6,179 bases of DNA, taken from contig CANMWW010000152.1 of NCBI GenBank assembly GCA_947500965.1, positions 1-6,179 on the forward strand. Reading direction: 5' to 3'. The position numbers were made by a program, and so were the translations under genes. The DNA comes from Alphaproteobacteria bacterium. Its GTDB lineage: Bacteria > Pseudomonadota > Alphaproteobacteria > CACIAM-22H2. Numbering within the stretch: the stretch's first letter is position 1; each line of letters starts with the position of its first letter. Under the pieces are notes generated by a model. It was not told the DNA's origin. It worked only from the letters and a program-made list of their open reading frames with translations, and did no database searches. Positions 1 to 6,179 of the stretch are shown piece by piece.

Positions 1-818
1 GCCGCGGCGCGGTTCTTCGAGCCCTTGGTGACGTTGATGGTGTTGATCTGGAAGATGCTGCCTTCCTCGGGCAGCACGACGCCCAGCTTGCCCTTGGACT
101 GGTCGCGGAAGAACTGCGCGCGCGCGTTCCAGCCGTTGGCGAAGGCCATCGTGCCGTTGAGCACGAGCGTGTAGGGATCGGGCGTGGTCTCGAAGGCGGC
201 GATGTTCGGCGCGAGCTCGCGCAGCCGCGCGATGCCCGGGTCGATCGACTTCGAGTGGTCGCCGCCGGCCATCTTCGTCGCCATCGCGGTCAGGCCGAGG
301 CCGAGGATGTTCGGCGGCGCGTCGATCGCGATGCGCCCCTTCCAGCGCGGGTCCCAGAGCGCGGCGAACTTCGTCGGCGCGGGCGTGACCTTCTCCGCGT
401 CGTAGACGAGCACGAGGTGGTCGAAGGTGACCGCCGGGCCGAAGCCAGGGCCGTGGGTGCGCGCGGAGGGGTGGAGCTCCGACATGTTCGGCGCGTCCGC
501 GTCCGAGATCGGATCCAGGAGCTGCTCGGTGTTGCCGATCATCGCCGTGGTGACGTCGAAGATGATGACGTCGGTCTGCGGGTCCGCCTTCTGCGCGCGC
601 AGCATGCCCAGGGTCTGCGCCGAGGTGCCGGCCGCGAAGTAGTTCACCTTCACGTTCGGGAAGCGCCGCATGAAGGGCTGGACGACCGACGCGATGTAGT
701 TGTCCTGGAAGATGCCCGAATAGGCGACGAGCGTGATCTCGCCGCTCTGTGCGCTGGCCGTGCCGGCGCTCGCCGCGAGCATCGCCGCGCCGGCTGCCAT
801 GGCCGTGAACCTGTTCAT
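1..818 (-). CDS. ABC transporter substrate-binding protein (polyamine/iron class), 3'-truncated by window edge
   Basis: Reading the minus strand from the ATG at 818 gives 272 uninterrupted residues with no stop before the window edge. Residues 1-23 form a Sec-type signal peptide (MNRF start, Ala-rich core, ASA cleavage motif at 21-23, mature protein from Gln24), so the product should be exported to the periplasm. The mature part looks like the PotD/ferric-binding family of solute-binding proteins: 'YSGIFQDNY' at 33-41, 'DVIIFD' at 83-88, then a later 'VYDAEKV' and 'LWDPRWKGRIAI' typical of the hinge region. These proteins capture a small solute and deliver it to an ABC permease. Family members are usually about 340 residues, so roughly 70 are missing, and any permease and ATPase genes would lie to the left. 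A GGGGAG/AGGGA ribosome binding site precedes the ATG. The solute cannot be told from sequence; polyamine, Fe3+ or another small organic molecule are all possible. It is transcribed divergently from the CoxG gene. Confidence 0.88.
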   Translation of the reverse strand, partial: MNRFTAMAAGAAMLAASAGTASAQSGEITLVAYSGIFQDNYIASVVQPFMRRFPNVKVNYFAAGTSAQTLGMLRAQKADPQTDVIIFDVTTAMIGNTEQLLDPISDADAPNMSELHPSARTHGPGFGPAVTFDHLVLVYDAEKVTPAPTKFAALWDPRWKGRIAIDAPPNILGLGLTAMATKMAGGDHSKSIDPGIARLRELAPNIAAFETTPDPYTLVLNGTMAFANGWNARAQFFRDQSKGKLGVVLPEEGSIFQINTINVTKGSKNRAA

Positions 819-843
819 GTCCCTGCTCCCCATCCCCTTGGAT

Positions 844-860
844 GCCGTCCCGCGGACGGC
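844..860. repeat. Perfect inverted repeat in the divergent spacer (possible operator or leader hairpin)
   Basis: GCCGTCC (844-850) and GGACGGC (854-860) are exact reverse complements separated by CGC. The repeat sits 26 bp upstream of the binding-protein start codon, in the predicted untranslated leader of that gene. It could be a regulator-binding site or a small RNA hairpin. In sequence this GC-rich, a short perfect repeat can also arise by chance. Confidence 0.35.
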
Positions 861-867
861 CGCGGCG

Positions 868-897
868 AACCTAACAATCGCGCCGCGCGGGAGTCCA
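868..897 (-). promoter_or_regulatory. Possible promoter for the substrate-binding protein gene
   Basis: On the minus strand TGGACT (892-897) is followed after 18 bp by TAGGTT (868-873), weak matches to the -35 and -10 boxes of a housekeeping sigma factor (4/6 and 3/6). It would give a leader of roughly 45 nt before the start codon at 818. The placement in the divergent spacer is sensible, but the match is poor and the call is tentative. Confidence 0.22.
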
Positions 898-920
898 CCG
901 CACCGGCCGCCGCTGCCGCC

Positions 921-949
921 TTGAGCGCGCGATGGCGAGCGCGTAGCTT
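921..949 (+). promoter_or_regulatory. Possible promoter for the CoxG gene / cox-like operon
   Basis: TTGAGC (921-926) and TAGCTT (944-949) are separated by exactly 17 bp. The -35 box matches the consensus in 4 of 6 positions and the -10 in 3 of 6. Transcription would begin near 956, giving a leader of about 24 nt before the ATG at 980. This is the only well-spaced candidate seen in the 161-bp divergent spacer on this strand. Confidence 0.33.
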
Positions 950-979
950 GCCCGCCGTTTTCGACATCGGAGCAAGCAC

Positions 980-1561
980 ATGGAACTGACCGGAGAGAGG
1001 ACCCTTCCCGCGTCGCGCGCGCGCGTCTGGGCCGCGCTCAACGACACCGCCATCCTCAGCCGCTGCATCCCCGGCTGCCAGGAGATCCAGAAGGCCTCCG
1101 ACACCGAGTTCACGGCCAAGGTCGGGCTCGCGGTCGGCCCGGTCAAGGCGACGTTCAACGGCCAGGTGACGCTCTCCGACCTCGACCCGCCGAACGGCTA
1201 CCGCATCTCCGGCACCGGCCAGGGCGGGGTCGCCGGCTTCGGCAAGGGCAGCGCCGTCGTGACGCTCGAGGACGCGCCCGGCGGCGGCACGCTGCTCAGG
1301 TACAGCGCCGACGCCTCGGTGGGCGGCAAGCTCGCCCAGATCGGCTCGCGCCTCGTCGAGGCGACCGCGCGCAAGCTCGCCGACGAGTTCTTCACCCGCT
1401 TCGCGGCCGAGTTCCCGGCCGAGGAACCGGCGAAGCCCGAGCCGCGCGTGCCCGCCGCGCCCGAGGAGCGGCCAGACGCCGGGGCGCGCCTGTCGCCCTG
1501 GATCTGGATCCCGCTGCTCGTCGCCGCGGTCGCCGCCATCGCCTGGTTCGCGCGCGGCTGA
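980..1561 (+). CDS. coxG: CoxG-family SRPBCC protein with C-terminal membrane anchor
   Basis: This 193-residue protein belongs to the CoxG (carbon monoxide dehydrogenase subunit G) branch of the SRPBCC/START-like fold, which has a hydrophobic ligand pocket. Residues 1-145 are the conserved domain: 'IPGCQ' at 30-34, 'GGVAGFGKGSA' at 82-92, and the long C-terminal helix typical of the family at about 116-141. A Pro/Ala/Glu-rich linker (146-170) leads to one hydrophobic segment (about 173-190) followed by ARG, which looks like a C-terminal tail anchor with the domain in the cytoplasm. In characterised CO dehydrogenase systems CoxG recruits the enzyme to the membrane and is reported to help electrons reach quinone; that role is inferred here from homology and position. 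The ATG at 980 is supported by GGAG at 969-972, 7 nt upstream. It is the first gene of the group, 125 bp ahead of the small-subunit gene and in the same direction. It is not one of the three catalytic subunits, so the name 'subunit G' can mislead. Confidence 0.9.
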   Translation: MELTGERTLPASRARVWAALNDTAILSRCIPGCQEIQKASDTEFTAKVGLAVGPVKATFNGQVTLSDLDPPNGYRISGTGQGGVAGFGKGSAVVTLEDAPGGGTLLRYSADASVGGKLAQIGSRLVEATARKLADEFFTRFAAEFPAEEPAKPEPRVPAAPEERPDAGARLSPWIWIPLLVAAVAAIAWFARG

Positions 1562-1584
1562 AGGCCGCCCGCCGCCGCCCCCGC

Positions 1585-1614
1585 TTGACGCCGAGCGGGC
1601 ACGCGGCGGAACAT
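1585..1614 (+). promoter_or_regulatory. Possible internal promoter ahead of the small-subunit gene
   Basis: TTGACG (1585-1590) matches the -35 consensus in 5 of 6 positions. After 18 bp comes GAACAT (1609-1614), a weak -10 (3 of 6). The -10 would overlap the left arm of the inverted repeat at 1607-1633. The 125-bp gap here is much larger than the 24 and 15 bp gaps further down the operon, which leaves room for separate control. Tentative. Confidence 0.27.
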
Positions 1615-1633
1615 CCGAGGGATATCTGTTCCG
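1607..1633. repeat. Inverted repeat CGGAACA-N13-TGTTCCG in the leader of the subunit genes
   Basis: CGGAACA (1607-1613) and TGTTCCG (1627-1633) are exact reverse complements with a 13-bp spacer. The arm centres are 20 bp apart, about two turns of the helix, which suits a dimeric regulator on one face of DNA. The spacer contains the short palindrome GATATC (1621-1626). It lies 53 bp before the small-subunit start codon. It could instead be a leader hairpin or chance. Confidence 0.38.
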
Positions 1634-1671
1634 GCGAGGGGGAAGCACCGCCCGCCGTGTTTCGTCATCGA

Positions 1672-1678
1672 GAGGGAG
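1672..1678 (+). promoter_or_regulatory. Ribosome binding site that fixes the small-subunit start
   Basis: GAGGGAG lies 8 nt before the ATG at 1687. It selects this ATG over an in-frame TTG at 1585, which would add 34 residues unlike any family member. Confidence 0.8.
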
Positions 1679-1686
1679 TGACGCCA

Positions 1687-2163
<477 letters not shown>

Positions 2164-2187
2164 AAACGGACAGGGAGGGAAACCCAG

Positions 2188-4569
<2,382 letters not shown>

Positions 4570-4584
4570 GGGGAGTTCCTGAAG

Positions 4585-5379
<795 letters not shown>

Positions 5380-5402
5380 CGCCGCGCGAGCAGCGACGAT
5401 CG

Positions 5403-5441
5403 AGGGGGCGTCCGGAGCGATCCGGGCGCCCCTTTCGCTTT
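5403..5441 (+). terminator. Intrinsic terminator of the cox-like operon
   Basis: A 14-bp stem pairs 5403-5416 with 5421-5434, with two G-U wobbles and no mismatch, closed by a GCGA loop (a GNRA-type tetraloop). It is followed on the plus strand by a T-rich run, TTTCGCTTT (5433-5441). It begins 23 bp after the medium-subunit stop and sits between convergent genes. In the other direction the hairpin would also form but has no T-run behind it, so it mainly serves the plus strand. Confidence 0.82.
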
Positions 5442-5458
5442 CGGGGCCCGCGCGCGCC

Positions 5459-6179
5459 TCAGACCGGCGCGAGCGATCGCAGGAACGCCGCGACATCCAT
5501 GGCGAGCGTCGAGGACCCGGCGAGCGGATCGACGAGCCCGAGCAGGATGTCGGCATGGCCGGCCTGCTCGTAGAGCCTGAGTTCAACGCGCCCGCCGAGC
5601 TCGCCGAGGCGTCCCGCGAGTTCGGTCGCGTTGCGCGGCGGCACGAGGACGTCCGCCGTCCCGTTGGCGAGGAACATCGGCGGCGAGCCGGGCCGCGCCT
5701 TCGCGATCACCATCGCCTCGCGCCGCGACGCCTCGTCGGGGAAGACCGGGGCGAGCCAGCGCACCCGCCCGAAATCATGCACGTAGGGGCCGGAGATGCC
5801 GACCACGCCGGCGATCTCCGCCGGAGAGCGGCCGAGCGCGCCCAGGTAGCGCGGCTCGAGCGCCAGCAGCGCCGCCATCTGCGCCCCAGCCGAATGCCCC
5901 ATGACCACGACGCGCCGCGCATCGCCCCCCAGCGCCGCGGCCTCGCGACGCGCCATGTCGAAGGCCGCGGCAGCGTCCTCGACGAAGGCCGGGAAGCGCA
6001 CGGCGGGATGGAGGCGATAGTCCGCCACAAGCGCGACATGGCCCATGCGCGCGAGCCAGGAGCCCACGAAGCGGTAGTCCCGCCGCTCGCCGCTGCGCCA
6101 ACTGCCGCCGTAGAGGAAGAGCACGACGGGCGGCGGCGCGCCGCCCTCCAGCCGGGCCGGAAGATAGGCGTCCATCGCC
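5459..6179 (-). CDS. Alpha/beta-hydrolase fold esterase/lipase-like protein, 5' end off the window
   Basis: At least 238 residues are encoded on the minus strand, ending with TGA at 5461-5459. Numbering from the Met codon at 6175, the protein has the features of the hormone-sensitive-lipase/carboxylesterase group: oxyanion-hole motif 'YGGSW' at 22-26 (HGGGW in many relatives), nucleophile Ser95 in GHSAG, acid Asp175 in 'NGTADVLVPP', and His207 in 'AGHAD'. All three catalytic residues are in the expected order and spacing, so it should be an active hydrolase of esters or similar bonds. The exact substrate is unknown and no signal peptide is visible in the part seen. Relatives usually have 20-50 residues before the 'MDAYLPA' region (often LDVYLPA), so the Met at 6175 is probably internal; the frame stays open to the window edge. 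It converges on the cox-like operon, 79 bp away and across a terminator, so it is likely regulated separately. Confidence 0.87.
   Translation of the reverse strand, partial: AMDAYLPARLEGGAPPPVVLFLYGGSWRSGERRDYRFVGSWLARMGHVALVADYRLHPAVRFPAFVEDAAAAFDMARREAAALGGDARRVVVMGHSAGAQMAALLALEPRYLGALGRSPAEIAGVVGISGPYVHDFGRVRWLAPVFPDEASRREAMVIAKARPGSPPMFLANGTADVLVPPRNATELAGRLGELGGRVELRLYEQAGHADILLGLVDPLAGSSTLAMDVAAFLRSLAPV

Noticed and set aside
255..989. Plus-strand open frame of 244 codons at the left end
   Set aside because: It is antisense to the substrate-binding protein gene, runs through the divergent spacer, and gives an Arg-rich product with no family resemblance.
1585..1686. Extended start (TTG at 1585) for the small-subunit gene
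   Set aside because: The 34 extra residues resemble nothing in the family, and the ATG at 1687 has a strong ribosome binding site and aligns with the usual N-terminus.
5815..5827. Palindrome TCTCCG-C-CGGAGA
   Set aside because: It lies well inside the hydrolase coding sequence and is explained by codon choice in GC-rich DNA.

Overview
The window is very GC-rich (about 70% by eye), gene-dense, and strongly biased to G/C in third codon positions. This fits a high-GC proteobacterium, most likely an alphaproteobacterium, but the genus cannot be told from the sequence. No stretch longer than about 160 bases lacks a gene. No RNA gene, insertion sequence, CRISPR array or prophage remnant was seen.

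Layout, left to right. Bases 1-818 (minus strand) hold most of a gene for a secreted ABC-transporter substrate-binding protein of the polyamine/iron-type class; its 3' end lies off the left edge. A 161-bp divergent spacer (819-979) carries weak promoter-like sequences for both directions and a perfect 7-bp-arm inverted repeat. On the plus strand follow four genes: a membrane-anchored CoxG-family protein (980-1561), then, after 125 bp, the three subunits of a molybdenum hydroxylase in the order small [2Fe-2S] subunit (1687-2163), large molybdopterin subunit (2188-4569) and medium FAD subunit (4585-5379). The three subunit genes are tightly packed (24 and 15 bp gaps) and end at a strong hairpin terminator (5403-5441). 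A convergent alpha/beta-hydrolase gene (5459-6179, minus strand) runs off the right edge.

How the genes work together. The S, L and M subunits should form a (SLM)2-type enzyme passing electrons from the Mo centre through two [2Fe-2S] clusters to FAD. CoxG, with an SRPBCC lipid-pocket domain and a C-terminal transmembrane helix, probably ties the enzyme to the membrane or quinone pool. Automatic annotation would call this an aerobic carbon monoxide dehydrogenase. However, the active-site loop of the large subunit reads AYRGAGR, not the cysteine-containing AYxCSFR of proven CO dehydrogenases, and the gene order is S-L-M, not M-S-L. Both features mark it as a 'form II' or CoxL-like enzyme whose substrate is unknown. 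The divergent binding protein is a possible, unproven link to substrate uptake.

The most useful result is this reclassification, together with the combination of a membrane-anchored CoxG with a form II enzyme. Nothing in the window supports a wholly new type of system.
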